64,000 nucleotides of DNA from Cornus controversa (lineage: Eukaryota; Streptophyta; Magnoliopsida; Cornales; Cornaceae). The DNA lies in assembly GCA_026545225.1 (NCBI GenBank), contig CM048853.1, positions 40,564,755 through 40,628,754 on the forward strand, read 5' to 3'. Shown here piece after piece: positions 48,303 to 61,140 of the stretch (its first letter is position 1; each line of letters begins with the position of its first letter). The notes below the pieces were generated by a model, which searched no databases, was not told where the DNA came from, and saw only the letters and a program-made list of their open reading frames with translations. The translations under genes and the position numbers were made by a program.

Positions 48303-50520
48303 TGTTCTAAACACGAAATGCGTGTTTAGGGACTCGTTAGGAGGTTCGGGAATGTTTTGGACTCATTTGGCTCAATTTGATATTTTCGAGTTAGGGAGTC
48401 CGAAAAAACCAAATATTTTTTTGCAAAAGTTTTTTTTTCATTTTAGATCATTTGAAATGTTAAAAGAGGTAAGGAATTGATTTTGGGACCGTAGGAGTTT
48501 TTGGAATCGAAAACGGAGGTCAGGAAGGTACGTTAAGTGACGAAGATTATTTTGGTCATTTCGAGAGATAAAGGCTATAAATATTATTTTATAGATATTT
48601 AGCCATTGTTTCTCTCTCTAAAACAGTTGTCCAACCCCTCTCTCCCTTCTCTCTACACTTCTTCCTCTTCTCTCTAAGTTTTGAAGCCTCTAAGACTTGA
48701 TTTGGAAGGTACCAAAGAAGGAAGGTTCGTTGTATATGTAGTGGACTTTCAATTGAATCGAACAAAGTTGGATTTGGGTGATCTTCATTTCTGGTGGAAT
48801 TAGGGCTTTTGTTTAGAAACTCTTCTAAACCAAGGTAGGGGTGCCTAAACCATGATTTTTAGAATTTTGTGAGTAGGTTGGGTGTCTATGGCAACCAACT
48901 AGGATTTTATGCGTAAAAATGTCATATTTTTTATGTTAAGCATAGTATGTGCAAATGTAAAAGTTTGAGTATATGTGGTGCATATATGTGGAGATGACAC
49001 TAAGAGTTTGTTAAAATGTCTCAAGGAACATGCTTAGTGTTAAAGCATATTTTACATTAATAAATGTATAATTGGTATGAAGATATGTGAAAATGAGCAT
49101 GATTTATGAAATGTTCATGCATTGCACATACTTGGCTTGAAGGTGTATGTGAGAGAGATTAGGAACATCGGATAGACCAACAATGGAATTTGACTGTAAA
49201 ATTAAATGGACTGATAATGGAGTTCGGGTGTTAAATAAAAGGGAAATGAAAGACCGAATGGACCTTTATTGGAGTCCGAGTTCTCGACTGTGCGTGTGAC
49301 ACAAGGGAAGGGCATGACAAAATACATTTTATGCATATAGTTCATGGTGTGAATGTTAGCATGTGATTTTATGTCTAACATGTATATGTGATATGTGGTA
49401 CTCGCGGGGCTTTTGGAAGTGTGTTTTAGACATTTCTACTGAGCATGCAGGAGCTCTCCCGTATATATATAAATATTTTCGGTCATGCCAAGGAAGTGGC
49501 GGAGTCTCCCCAACCTTGATTGGTTTGGAGTATAGGATAATCTTTCGAGCATTTTGTAGTTACTTTTAGAAATGTACATCCAAAATGTAGACTAGAAGTA
49601 TTTTTGTGATATATGTAATGTACTATAATTTGGAGATATGTTGGATGGTATATATATTTATATGCTAGGGATGCAAGAAAAACTTAGGTTACGAGTGTAT
49701 GTATGTATGTATGAAATTGTGGACATGATGCTTTAAGTTCATGTATGTTATGATTATGTCGCTGTTTATGATGTTATAAATGAGTACAGAATGAGGAAGT
49801 AATGAATTACGATGTCCATTTGAATTTGAAATGTATAAGTGGTTATGTTGAGGGCTAAAGTTGGAAGGTAATAGGTTTTGGGGAATTTTGGTCATTTGGT
49901 TGGCTCTATCAGCCGACCGATTGATTTAGAAATTGAGAACTCGAGAGCATGTATATTTATGGACATCAAAATGCACGTTTTGGCCAACTGAAAAGAGGCT
50001 TTCAACCTGCTGAAACTGTCGGGTAGCTGGCTGACCTATTTAGATATTCAAACTCGAAAGTTGTGAAAATTTGAAGTCCTAGGATCATCATTTCTGCTGA
50101 TCAAAAAGGGTCTGTAGCCAACTAAAAAGATACCTTCAGCCGGCTGATGAATTGATCAGTTGACCAAAACTAGTAGGTTAAGTAACTTAGTGCTTTTATG
50201 CCTAATAAGTTGGGATTGGGTATGTGTAGACCTAGGAAAGGCCCAATGATATGATAGTGAGCATATATATAAGCTTCAGCGCGTGTAAGATAATTGAATC
50301 ATAATAATATAACCCATGTGTTCCATGTAGAGACTTAGGGTGGACTGACTTCTGTAGGATTGGTCTCGGTGGTCTGAATCGGAACCGAGAGTGACAGAAT
50401 AATAATTGTCACAATTGTCCAGGGGCATGGGATGATGACTGGGTAAGCGTGACACCTCGCGACCCAGAGTTCAAGATTAGACCGAGGGATTTTTAGTGGC
50501 TTAAATTTTGGGGCGTAACA
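48303..50520 (+). mobile_element. LTR-like sequence, probable gypsy solo LTR (fossil)
   Basis: It begins TGTTCTAAACACG and ends GGGGCGTAACA, so the termini are TGTT/AACA. A TATAAATATT box lies at about 48571-48580. A pyrimidine-rich leader with CTCTCTCT (about 48610-48690) follows, and repeated CAGCCGACC / CAACTGAAAAGA motifs lie at 49905-50170. Layout and motifs resemble 9821-11192. No matching 5-bp flanks were found (ATGCA and ACTAT), so the limits or the solo status may be wrong. Confidence 0.5.
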
Positions 50521-52459
50521 ACTATGCTCTTCAATTCTGTCTATACTTTAATTCTAACATTTTTGTTGTAATATCAAGTAATAGCCTTATATACTTTTTT
50601 TCTTTTCATTTTCTCACTTTTAGCTTCATTTTTTAATTAAAATAATATAATAACCATTTAGATAAAAAAAAAAAGATTTTTTTTAAATAAACATAAACAC
50701 TAAAACATCATTTCAGTGTTTAGATTTCAAAAGCTTCTACTACAATATTGTTTTACAAGTGTTTAGACAATTTATAAACAAAATCAAAATTATCAAACAT
50801 GTTTATTCCCCAAATTTGTTTTTATAAACAATAAACACTAAACATAAATATTTACCAAATGACCAAAATTAATATATTCATTACTCTTGCCCAATTGACC
50901 GACTTAGATTTGAATGCTGTCTCTCAACTCTCTCCATTCAGATTTTTGTATTCCAAAATTCTATCACTCTTGCTCGATTAACTGACTCACCTCGCAACTC
51001 AAATTTTGTACAAATCGATTGTTCTTTATTTTGGACTATTTACCGTCAGTGCTCATAAAGGCATTGAAACTATCTAACAATAGATACTTAGCTTGTTAGT
51101 ATTTTTTATTCTCCTTTCTAAATATTTGTATACATATTTTTCACATGTTATTTGTCTAGAAAGATCAATCTAAAATTTACTGGTCTATGTCAAGTTTCAT
51201 TCTTCTAGAAATTTTTAGAATTGACATCAATTCTTAACATTCTTCTTTTTTTTTCAAGTGAGTTTTATTTTTTAATATATTTAATGTAAACTCTCTCCAA
51301 TTTATATGCAGATCAATTTAAACAAATATAATATTATAATATATTGAACTAAATATTCTATGAAAAATTGATAACCGAAAGAGATGGTTTCAACTACTTC
51401 TCTCAAATATTTTTTCTATTTATTTAAAATCCTTCTTACTTAATAACTAAAGCTACGAATGTATCTAACTTATTTAATTTGAAAACTTAAATTCTCGAAT
51501 TTAACTTTATTTCAAGACATGAAACAAAAATACCATAATAATCAGCAATTAATAGTATTAAAATAAAAATAGTTGTATTTTTTCGTAAACCTTACTTTTT
51601 CGATGTGGAATTCAGTATCTAGGATTTGGTGTTGTAATATTAATAAGGTAGAAAATAAAACTAATGTGCTTAAAATCAAATTTCCATTGTGTCATTGTCA
51701 TGTAATCTTTTTCGATGTGGAATATATTCACCATCTTATACCATCTACATCAGCCATTTCTTAGAGCATCTAGGTATGTTCACACTAATGGCAAGTTTTT
51801 GGCTTCTAACAAGGAACGTTTCTCTCTCATTTCTTGAGGTTTGGCCTAATTACTTTTAAATTAATTTTTTTGCAAAATTACTCTGATATCTCTATTAGAC
51901 TAATGATCCGTTAAACAAAATCACATATACTATACAATTACAAAAATATCTTCAAATTATAATGCTTTTGTGCAAAATAATTTTAATTTCTAATAATGTA
52001 ACTGAGATTAACATATTTTATATATACATTTTCTCCATCAATGTCACACTAGCACTACCACCATCAAGAATAGTTTGAGCATTTCGATTTTTTTATATTA
52101 ATTGACTTTAATAAAGTTGATTGTCCATCTTTTTTTAGCACGAGTTGACTGTTAATTAACGGTACCCTAAAAATAAGGATGTTGAACATCATTTCAAACA
52201 ATATCTTAAATTATGAAAAGTAATAACTTTAATTATTGGTGCTTCAATGACTTTAAAATCATTAAATTATTATTATTATTCTTTTAAGGAAAATTATGTT
52301 TTTGTAGTTCACACATATTATGAATGGACAACATTAGATGTTATGTCAATTTAGTGTTAAATTACCAATTGATCAGGCTTGCTTAAAGATTTCCAGGTAG
52401 ATTATCATTTAAGGACCTTTACAATATATTTAGATTTTGCTAGGATCACTTGGACACAT

Positions 52460-52773
52460 TTAATTGTATGACAGTTTGTAATTTATCAGAACACATGGGT
52501 TCGGATTATTTGATAATTTCTCCAAAACTAAACATATAACTTATATATCATTGGAAACAACCCCTTTAAAAGTGTACATATACTACAAGTTTAACATATA
52601 ATTTTTTCCCTATTAAACCGAAGTACAAAACATAAGACGAAATTGGTCCAAACGAAAATGGCTCTACCAACCTATTTCTTGAGTTCTCTAGAATCTCACA
52701 TACCCTTTCTTTTCTTGAGTGCGATTGAACATCATGGAGCAAATGTTTTAGATATTTTAATGTAACTTCCATC
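52460..52773 (-). other. Copy-B-specific insert in the laccase 3' flank
   Basis: This stretch has no counterpart in copy A, which has its own unrelated 14650-15437. The minus strand is open for 68 codons (KERVCEILENSRNRLVEPFS region), but no family is recognised. It is more likely repeat-derived than a gene. Confidence 0.4.
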
Positions 52774-52941
52774 TCCTTTCTTGAATGCTTATTTATAAGT
52801 CAACTATAATAATACATAACAATACCTCTCATTTACACTTATTAATCATTCAATGCAAAAGGTAAAAATATTGCGCCATTCACAAAGTCTAAGAAATGAT
52901 TTTATGTAAATAACATCCACCAAAACCTAATTAACTTATAC

Positions 52942-55900
52942 TTAATTGCTGGACATTTCAACTGAATCCTCGAATTCTTGAATATAATTAACGAATGATT
53001 CACTGCATCGAGGCATGGAAGAAGGGGGGTCGAGCATGCTTGTCTCGAGAGTTCCACCATCTTTCACTATCAACGCAGTTTTCATGCCCCAAGTGAGATG
53101 TTTAGTCAAATGACAATGCCATAGCCATACACCTAACAAAAATTAATCATTTAGTGCTAAGAACAAATAAGTAAATTAATCATTCATTATTAAGAACAAA
53201 TAAGTTATAGAAAAATGATTTAATGTCCGATAGTCAGTGTGACATCCCACATCATCTGGGGAGAGAGGTTTGTTGAAACTTATATGTATGAACACCCGCT
53301 AACCTTGTAGACGCATTTTGAACAAAACTGTGAGTACTAAGATGATAATATGCAAAGTGAATAGTATCTCCACGATGCGGGGCAGATTGTGACAAATGAT
53401 ATCATGGTATTAAAGTCAATTCCGAGTCAAAAATGGGAAAGAGCCCCACATGTCATAACAGATGGTATTAGAGCCAATCCTTAGCCAAAAATTGTGACAG
53501 ATCGATGATATCAGAGCCAATCCTAAGCCAAAAATGGGTGAGAGCCCCACAGGTCGTTACTAATAGTATCAGAGCTAATCCGGAGCCGAAAATGGGAGAT
53601 AGCCCCACAGGTTATGACAAATGGTATCAGAACCAATCCTGAGCCAAAAATGAGAGAGCGTGCCTAAGCCCATGAGGAACTGCTCTTGAGAGACCGGCCA
53701 ATAAGGACGCTAGGTTCCAAAAAGAGGTGATTGTGACGTCCCACATCGTCGGGGGAGAGGTTTATTAAGACTTATATATGTTGGCACCCCCTAATCTTGT
53801 AGACGAATTTTGAACAAAATCGTGAGCACCAAGAAGAGAATGTGCAAAGCGGACAGTATCTACACACTACGGGGGCAGGTCGTGAGGGTGTGCACAAGCC
53901 CATGAGGAATTGGTCTTGAGGGACTGACCAACGAGGACGCTACACCTAAAAAGGGGTGATTGTGACATCCCGTATTGTCGGGGGAGAGGTTTGTTAAGAC
54001 TTATATATGTGAGTACCTCCTAACCTGAAGACTAACCAACAAGGTTGTTGGGTCCCAAGAGGGGGTGATTTTGACATCCCTGGGCACCTCCTAATCTTGT
54101 AGACATATTTTAAACAAAATCATGAGCACCAAGAGTAGAATGTACAAGGCGGCGAGCATCTACACGCTATAGGGGCAGGTCGTGAAAGTGTACACAAGCC
54201 CATGAGGTACTGGTATTAAGGGACCGGCCAACGAGGACGCTAGACCTAAGAGAGGGTGATTGTGACGTCCCGCATCACCGAGGGAGAGGTTTGTTGAGAC
54301 TTATTTATGTGGGTAGCCCCTAACCTCAAGACCAACCAATGAGGATGTTGGGTCATAAGAGGGGGTGATTTTAACGTCCCACATCGTCAGGTGAGAGGTT
54401 CATTGAGACTTATATATGTAGGCACCCCCTAACATTATAGACACATTTTGACCAAAATCGTGAGCACCAAGAGGAGAGTGTTCAAAGCAGACAGTATCTA
54501 CACACTAATGGGGCAAGTCATGAGAGTGTCCACAAGCCCATGAGAAACTGGTTTTAAAGGACTGGCCAATGAGGACGCGAGACCCAAGAAGGGGTCATTA
54601 TGTCATCCCATATCGCTGGGGGAAAGGTTTGTTGAGACTTATATATGTGGGTAGACACATTTTAAACAAAATCATGAGCACAAAAAGGTGACGTCCCACA
54701 TCTGTAATACCCCGCTCCAACACATGGTATGATATTGTCCGCTTTGGGCCCAAACCCGCACGGTTTCGCTCTTGAGTTTTACCCTAAAAGACCTCATACC
54801 ATTTGAAGAGAACATACTACATATAAGCATATCCCCTTTTCCACACCCAGGTTATGTGGGATTGAGCACCCAGAATCATATCAGTGTGGTAGCTCAGCCC
54901 AGTCTCTGTCTTCGCACCCGCCCACTCACACCCGTCCATAAGGGTTACTACAATTCACCCCCCTACGAGGCCCGATGTCCTCATTGGCACACTTCCGACT
55001 GGGTTCAGGCTTTGATACCAACTGGATTATAATAACCCTTGTGGATGGGTGTGAGTGGGTGGGTGCGAAGACAAACACTATACTGAATTACCACACTAAA
55101 AGGGTATAGGGTGTTCAATCCCACATCGCCTAAGTATGAAAAAGGGAATGTGCTTATATGTAGTATGTTCTCTTCAAATGGTATGAAGCCCTTTGGAGTA
55201 AAACCCAAGAGCAAAACCGTGCGGGCTCAGGCCTAAAGTGGACAATATCATACCATGTGTTGGAGCAGGGTATTATAATTGGTATCAGAGCCTAAACCCA
55301 GCCGGAAGTGTACCGATGAGGACGTCGAGCCTTGTAGGGGGTGGATTGTAGTAACCCTTGTGGCGGGTACGAAGACAGACACTGGGCTAAGCTACCACAC
55401 TGACAGGGTACAGAGTACTGAATCCCACATCACCTGGGTGTGGAAAAAGGGATGTGCTTATATGTCTTATGTTCTCTTCAAATGGTATGAGGCATTTTGG
55501 GATAAAATCTAAGAGCAAAACTGTGCGGACTCAAGCCTAAAGAGGACAATATCATACCATGTGTTGGAGCGGGGTATTACAATATCGTCAGGGGAAAGGT
55601 TTGTTGAAACTTATATTTGTGGATAACCCCTAACCTTATATACGCATTTTGAACAAAATTATGAGCACTAAGAAGAGAGTATGCAAAGCATATAGTATCT
55701 ACACGCTGTGGGGGCAGGTTGTGATAGCGAAATTAACTCTCCAACTTATTTTATGTGAGTATAGTGATGTCAAAGACATCATATAAAATTAATCAGAGTT
55801 GTCCTAACTGTGGGCTCCTGACTTAGTTCAGAGGGCAAGGGAACCAATTAATTTTTGAAAAATGATATCTAGTCCAACAAACAAACTAATATGACTTTTT

Positions 55901-58900
55901 GATGTGAATAGTGACTGAAGTTACCATAGCATCAACCATCATGATGCCATCATCCTTCACTCACACAACTTTCGAATGTGGTATATTAATATTTTTACCA
56001 AGAACATACATACCTGGATTATTTGCTTGGAACCTGATTGTGACCCATCCCAATTTAGGAACTCGAATTGTATTCAATTCAGGTGGATCAACAAGATTAT
56101 ATGATTTTGGATCAGTCTCATTGTCGAAATTCCCAAGTCCTGATCCAACGACGTAGAAGCTATAGCCATGTAAATGCATTGGGTGATTCACTGAGCCATC
56201 CATCACGTCCGTCCCTTGGAACACTATCTCAACTGTTTCATTATAATTTAGCACCTTCACCTTGGTCCCTATGGTTGGTGTTTTATAAGCAGACAAATCT
56301 GAGCCTGTAAAGTTGTAAAAAACAAGCGGCTGGTTGGGAAAATCTGTAGTGTAGATCCCACTAATATTCCTGCATAAATGCATCAAATCAAAAGGTGATC
56401 GAATTAATCTTGATGGAATAAAGAAAAAAGTCTAAATAAACATTAGTAATAATAACCATATTTTGACATAATATCTCAATTTCTTTGGAAATATGATAAC
56501 AATTAAGATCTCAAATTCTTTTTTTTTCCCCCGGTAAAAGGGTTTAACTCCACTCATGTTTCTTTATGCAGCTAGTCCCAAGCCCCGAAAAAAAAAAAAA
56601 AGGAGAGGGTTGCATACTAGGTAGCTTGACAGCCAACTTAAACTTTGTCATGACCAATTAGCATAAACATGAAGCATGAACCGACTCCAATTAAATAGTT
56701 GAGAAAAAGGTTTAAATGTTGGTAAGAGGGGAGGAAGCAAAACAAGATGAACTAATCCATATATATATATTTATTAGTTAGCACTAGGAACATAGTGTCT
56801 CATAGAAGAGTTGTGCTAAATGCCCTAATTTGTTTTATATTCTACAAGGTTCAATTAACCTTGAAGTAATCATATATGAAGAAACAATAAAATTTGAAGA
56901 GAGAGATCATAATAGCATAACTTTTGGCCCCAAAAAGAGAAATCAATTAAGGTACGTATACCTGTAGTAGGCAAGCAGTATATCTGTAGAAGGGTTTTGA
57001 AATGTTATATTACTCAATGCTGAACTAATCCGATTTCCATCCAGTGATTGGCATGAAGCATTTGGACAAGCAATCTCTTTCTGAGAAACATCTACAAACA
57101 TATGAGTAGTTATGTTTAATGGTACATTTACAGGATGTTCTTCGCTTGCTAAACTTCTCAGGCGTGACAAGAATTCATTGGCGATCACAATGTTTCTATG
57201 GTCCGGAAGACTGGATGGAAAGAGAGGTACAGAAGGGGGAGTATAGCTGCCTCTGTACTCTATTATCGCGGAAGTAGCATTTTCTATATCAGCTGCACCA
57301 ACAGTGACAAATTGTCTCGCGGCCATGTAATAGTGACCAAGAGGCCGGTTTGCTGTGAGTAGAACGTTCATGGTTTGTCCCGGTGAGATTGCCAGAAATG
57401 GGATGTTCACAGGTTTGAGGTAGCTCCCGTCCATTCCAACCAGTGTAAGATTATGGTCAGCAATTGCGAAGAAGAGTTCTGAGTTCACTGCTGCATTGAT
57501 GATCCGGAGAAGATAGGTCTTGCCATAATCTACAGACATATGGTATGTTGCATCTGCAGCTGCACTTGAACAATTATAATCAGCGTATGTATGATGTAAC
57601 AAAAATAATAGCATGTGGTTTGACTCTGCATGAGGCTATAGCCTTAGATAGAGTCAAATGAAAACATAGAATTGGTATAACCGATCCACTCCAAGCTAGT
57701 AATTGAGAAAAGACTTGATTGTTATTCTTGTTGTATGATATAAAAGAATCACAGTAGATCTAATGATGCAAAAATTCCCACAATCCGGTTTGACGCCTTT
57801 TACAGTAAAACAGAGGAGATGTGACCTTGCTGGCGATGTGCCGGCCAAGTACACATGATCAAATTACTATCTATGCATCATCAATTAGTGTTGTCTATGA
57901 AAATTTCTGCATCATCAAGATCGGAATGGAAAAATATGGTATGTTGGATCTGCTGCACTTGAACAATTATGATCAGCAAGTGTATTATATATATAACAGA
58001 AACACATTAATTAGATCTTAAATTATGCATTGCAATATATAGTCTGTAAATTATAAGGGCCTGCTCAGATTGCTTGAGAGTTAAAAGCGAAATGTTACAT
58101 GCTATATACCTATAGAAAGTACTTGAAGCATGAGATTATTATGAGAACTTTTACCAAACCCAACTAATTAATAAAAATTTACTTTTTTATATGATAATTA
58201 AATTTTGTAGCAAAATATTTTTATGCTGTGTTTGATTGTATGAAATTAATGTCTTAGAATTGGAATCTACAAAAATCCACCTTATAGTGCAGCTGTCCTA
58301 AAAAAAATTTATTTCTTTTCCAAATGAAGGATGCATATACTATACACTTGCATTTTGAAAAATCCGTCATTGACATGTAGTTATGGGTTATATGTATTAA
58401 AAACAACAAGCCATACCACTAGAGCAATATTCAAAGAATGTTCCGGGTTGGCCATTAATGACATATGCATCTGCTCGTGGTAAGTCTGCACCCACGTGGA
58501 GATCCGCATGAAGTTCTTCATTCACATCTCCTTTATACCAAGATGCTGCAAATGAGAAAAGATGGATGAAAATGACAATTTCTTAAGATAATATATATAG
58601 GGATTATTTCAAATATATGGATTTTTAGAGTCCTATTTATCATTTCATCGAATTAAAGTCATGAAGTTTTGAAAAAATAGATTTGACTAAAATGCTGTGA
58701 ACATGAAAAAAAAAAAACCCATGTTTTGTAATTTCTTATACCTCAAATGTCTTTTTTTTTTTTTTAGTAACATTGTACCTCTATGCATAAAAGTAATTCC
58801 GAACGTAAACAACTTGTAATTTTTTTTTTTTTGAAAGTCCAATAATATTTTTGTACGGTGAATATTGCATATGGTCATGCAAATGCTATAATACTATTGG

Positions 58901-60734
58901 ACCTTAAAAAAATATTTGAACAAAATTTTCAAAAACCACTGTTGGTACATGTAAGTACTACATCTGTGCTAGATACACAATATTTTGTTCATTTATGTAT
59001 GGGCATGAAAATTTGTGATTTTTTCATGTCCAAATCAGTATTTTAATCAAATTCATTTTTTCAAAATTTTATGACAATAACTTCATGAAATGTAAATAGG
59101 GCTCCAAAAATTCATGTATTTGTAATAATACCATCTATATATATATATAGGATTCTTCCCGCACTCTATTGTTTGTGGACACAATGAAAGATAGATTGTA
59201 TATTGAGTTTTTTTGTTTTTTTCGATGAATCAATTAGTGATGTTAAATTATGTGTACCGAGTATTATGACTTCTTCTGAATCGGGTTTTGGAAATGGATA
59301 AGTTGTTCCTTGGGCAGGCAAGACGATAATGGCACCATGCACACTACTTTGAGTCCAGTCACTATGGGCATGCCACCAAACGGTTCCTTCCTCAGTAGAA
59401 AATATGATCTTGTAGGTGAAATTTGTGCCAGCCTCGATTGGACACTGTGTGATGTAACGTGGACCATCCGACCATGGATTCCTTGGTTGCTTCACTCCAT
59501 GCCTGTCAATATATAGGTTATTACATTTTTCAGTTATCAAGACCACATATTAATCCTTGTGAAGCATTAAAAAAAAAAAAAATCTGGTAAAAGATAAATT
59601 TGTATAGAAGAGGAAAGCCATATCATGAACCAAAGAATCAAAAAAAAAAAAAAAACACACAAAGTTAACCACCAACAAAGTAGTAGGTGTGGGTGTCTAC
59701 TTGCTTCCAACTTTTGAGGAAAAAGAAATGATATTATAAAAATATCTCAACATAAGTGATCTATAGTCCAAAATCATCTAATAATTTATTATTGATTTTT
59801 GGCTCGAGCTAGGCTGAGTTGAGATTATTTAAATGATAATAAAATTAGTTTATTTCAAAAATGACTATGACATTCAAGGTCAAAATTCCAACAAAGCAAC
59901 AATCAATCGTAGAATATTCTAAGCTCAAGAAGAAATAGAAATTCTAATAATAAGATATAAAATACGGATTGAATTTAGTTTTCTTTAAAGATTACTTGTT
60001 GATAGCAAAAAAATAAATTAGATGGTATGAGACCATGTGGTCCAGACCAATTAGGAGTAGGTCAGGACCAAAAGATTCCAAAATCACTCCGGCACATTTA
60101 ATTCCATGACTTCTTCTTATTAGCCTAGACCACATGATTTCAGGTCATCTAATTATTTTTCTGTTGACAATCACCTAGCAAGTGATGCTTAGAATTAATT
60201 TTTGTGCTAATTTTAAATTGAATGTGAGTCCGGTGACGGAATATACGCTTCTATTAAGACAGAGCAACGACACTTCAGAACCGAAGCAAACATAGAGTGA
60301 TGGATCCCACCAATCCCTATATTTGTTTGGATTTGAAAGTTCAGACCACAAATCATTTCTCATTTAGGAGTCTGGATCCTCAGCCGAGGATTCAGACACT
60401 TTATTTAGATATGGGACATTTTTGCGGAAGATAAAGCACTTTTCTTCCCCTTCCTTGAGTTCCCAGTCCAGTCATAGGTTGGAGTTTGGTAACAACTTGG
60501 TGTTCTTGGTATGTGTGTGTGAGAGAGAGAGAGGGAGGAGAACCATTGAATTGAGAGAGAGAGAGAGGGTGAACCAGTGAAGTGTGACACCATAATTCCC
60601 ATGATTGTGAACATTTACAAACACAGTATCTCCTTTGTGCACACGAATAACTGGTCCAGGAAAACTATCATTAACGGTCAACATGCTCTTTGTACTGCAA
60701 AGTCTTGTAAAATTTGTCTCCTTCACCTGCAAGG

Positions 60735-60796
<62 letters not shown>

Positions 60797-60992
60797 CGAA
60801 ATGGATAAACCATTAAAATAGGGTCAAACCAAGATATATAATAAGCAATGGTTTTGTGCACGTACACACATATATATGCATTTATTTATTGATACTTACA
60901 AAAAATTCATAATAATGGTCTTTGCCCTGAGCCAGACTAGTGATGAAAAGTAATAACATGAACCACAGGTACTTTGAGAACACTGCACTCAT
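52942..60992 (-). CDS. LAC: Laccase (multicopper oxidase), copy B, seven exons, 585 aa
   Basis: Paralogue of the laccase at 15609-21953, with the same predicted secreted phenol-oxidising role. Exons: 60992-60900, 60726-60575, 59502-59258, 58545-58417, 57553-56962, 56369-56014, 53132-52942. Lengths 93, 152, 245, 129, 592, 356 and 191 bp are identical to copy A, and the joined frame is open. All ten copper-binding His, the Cys and the axial Met are kept (HWHG, WWHAH, HPMHLHG, HCHLTKHLTWGM). Residue changes are few, for example DFF to EFF at the end of exon 1, TYFT to TNFT in exon 2, and EPPSS to DPPSS near the C-terminus. Intron 6 is longer (2881 against 1943 bp) because of an extra TRIM insertion. 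Both copies look functional; expression cannot be judged from sequence. Confidence 0.95.
53238..55727 (-). repeat. TRIM-like LTR concatemer in laccase B intron 6
   Basis: Same array as in copy A. LTR-like starts (GTGACGTCCCACATCG type) lie near 53239, 53732, 53962, 54262, 54373, 54602 and 54688. Primer-site-like GGTATCAGA(G/A)CCAATCC sequences lie at about 53463, 53506, 53566 and 53624. The 54703-55581 insertion splits the last unit. The motifs read on the plus strand, antisense to the laccase. Confidence 0.75.
54703..55581. mobile_element. Compound TRIM insertion with inverted LTR order (fossil)
   Basis: Parts: an LTR on the minus strand (54703-54952), internal segment on the minus strand (54953 to about 55025, primer site read in reverse as GGCTTTGATACCAA), an LTR on the plus strand (about 55026-55278), internal segment on the plus strand (TTGGTATCAGAGCC at 55279-55292, purine tract about 55333-55346) and an LTR on the plus strand (55347-55581). 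The whole starts TGTAATACCCC and ends GGGGTATTACA. It is flanked by ACATC (54698-54702) and ATATC (55582-55586), a likely 5-bp duplication with one mismatch. Copy A has the uninterrupted site. It is non-coding, as usual for TRIMs, and the LTRs resemble the Cassandra LTR at 41209 but lack the 5S-like domain. Confidence 0.85.
60737..60792. repeat. (AT)n microsatellite in laccase B intron 1
   Basis: 56 bp of AT at the site that holds 26 bp in copy A, 10 bp from the exon 2 acceptor. Confidence 0.95.
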
Positions 60993-61140
60993 GGTGATGA
61001 AACACGTTTCTTTCATTTTCTGCAACCTTCAAGTATATACTAAAGTGTGAATGTACACAACTTAATATATATATATATAGAAGAAGCATTTGTTATAAGA
61101 GTGTTTTCTGGTGGACTTTCGGTTGGGTTGGCATTCAATA
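60993..61140 (-). promoter_or_regulatory. Proximal promoter and 5' UTR of laccase B
   Basis: The minus-strand sequence upstream of the ATG (context TCACCATGAG) matches copy A closely, including a TATATATATATATTAAG run at about 61063-61079 that may act as the TATA element. The CT tract next to it in copy A is missing, so the two promoters differ within about 120 bp of the ATG. Confidence 0.4.

Noticed and set aside
54703-55581. Assembly artefact producing an inverted TRIM
   Set aside because: Not fully excluded, but the three LTR copies differ from each other and the outer flanks form a near-perfect target duplication missing in copy A, which favours a real insertion.
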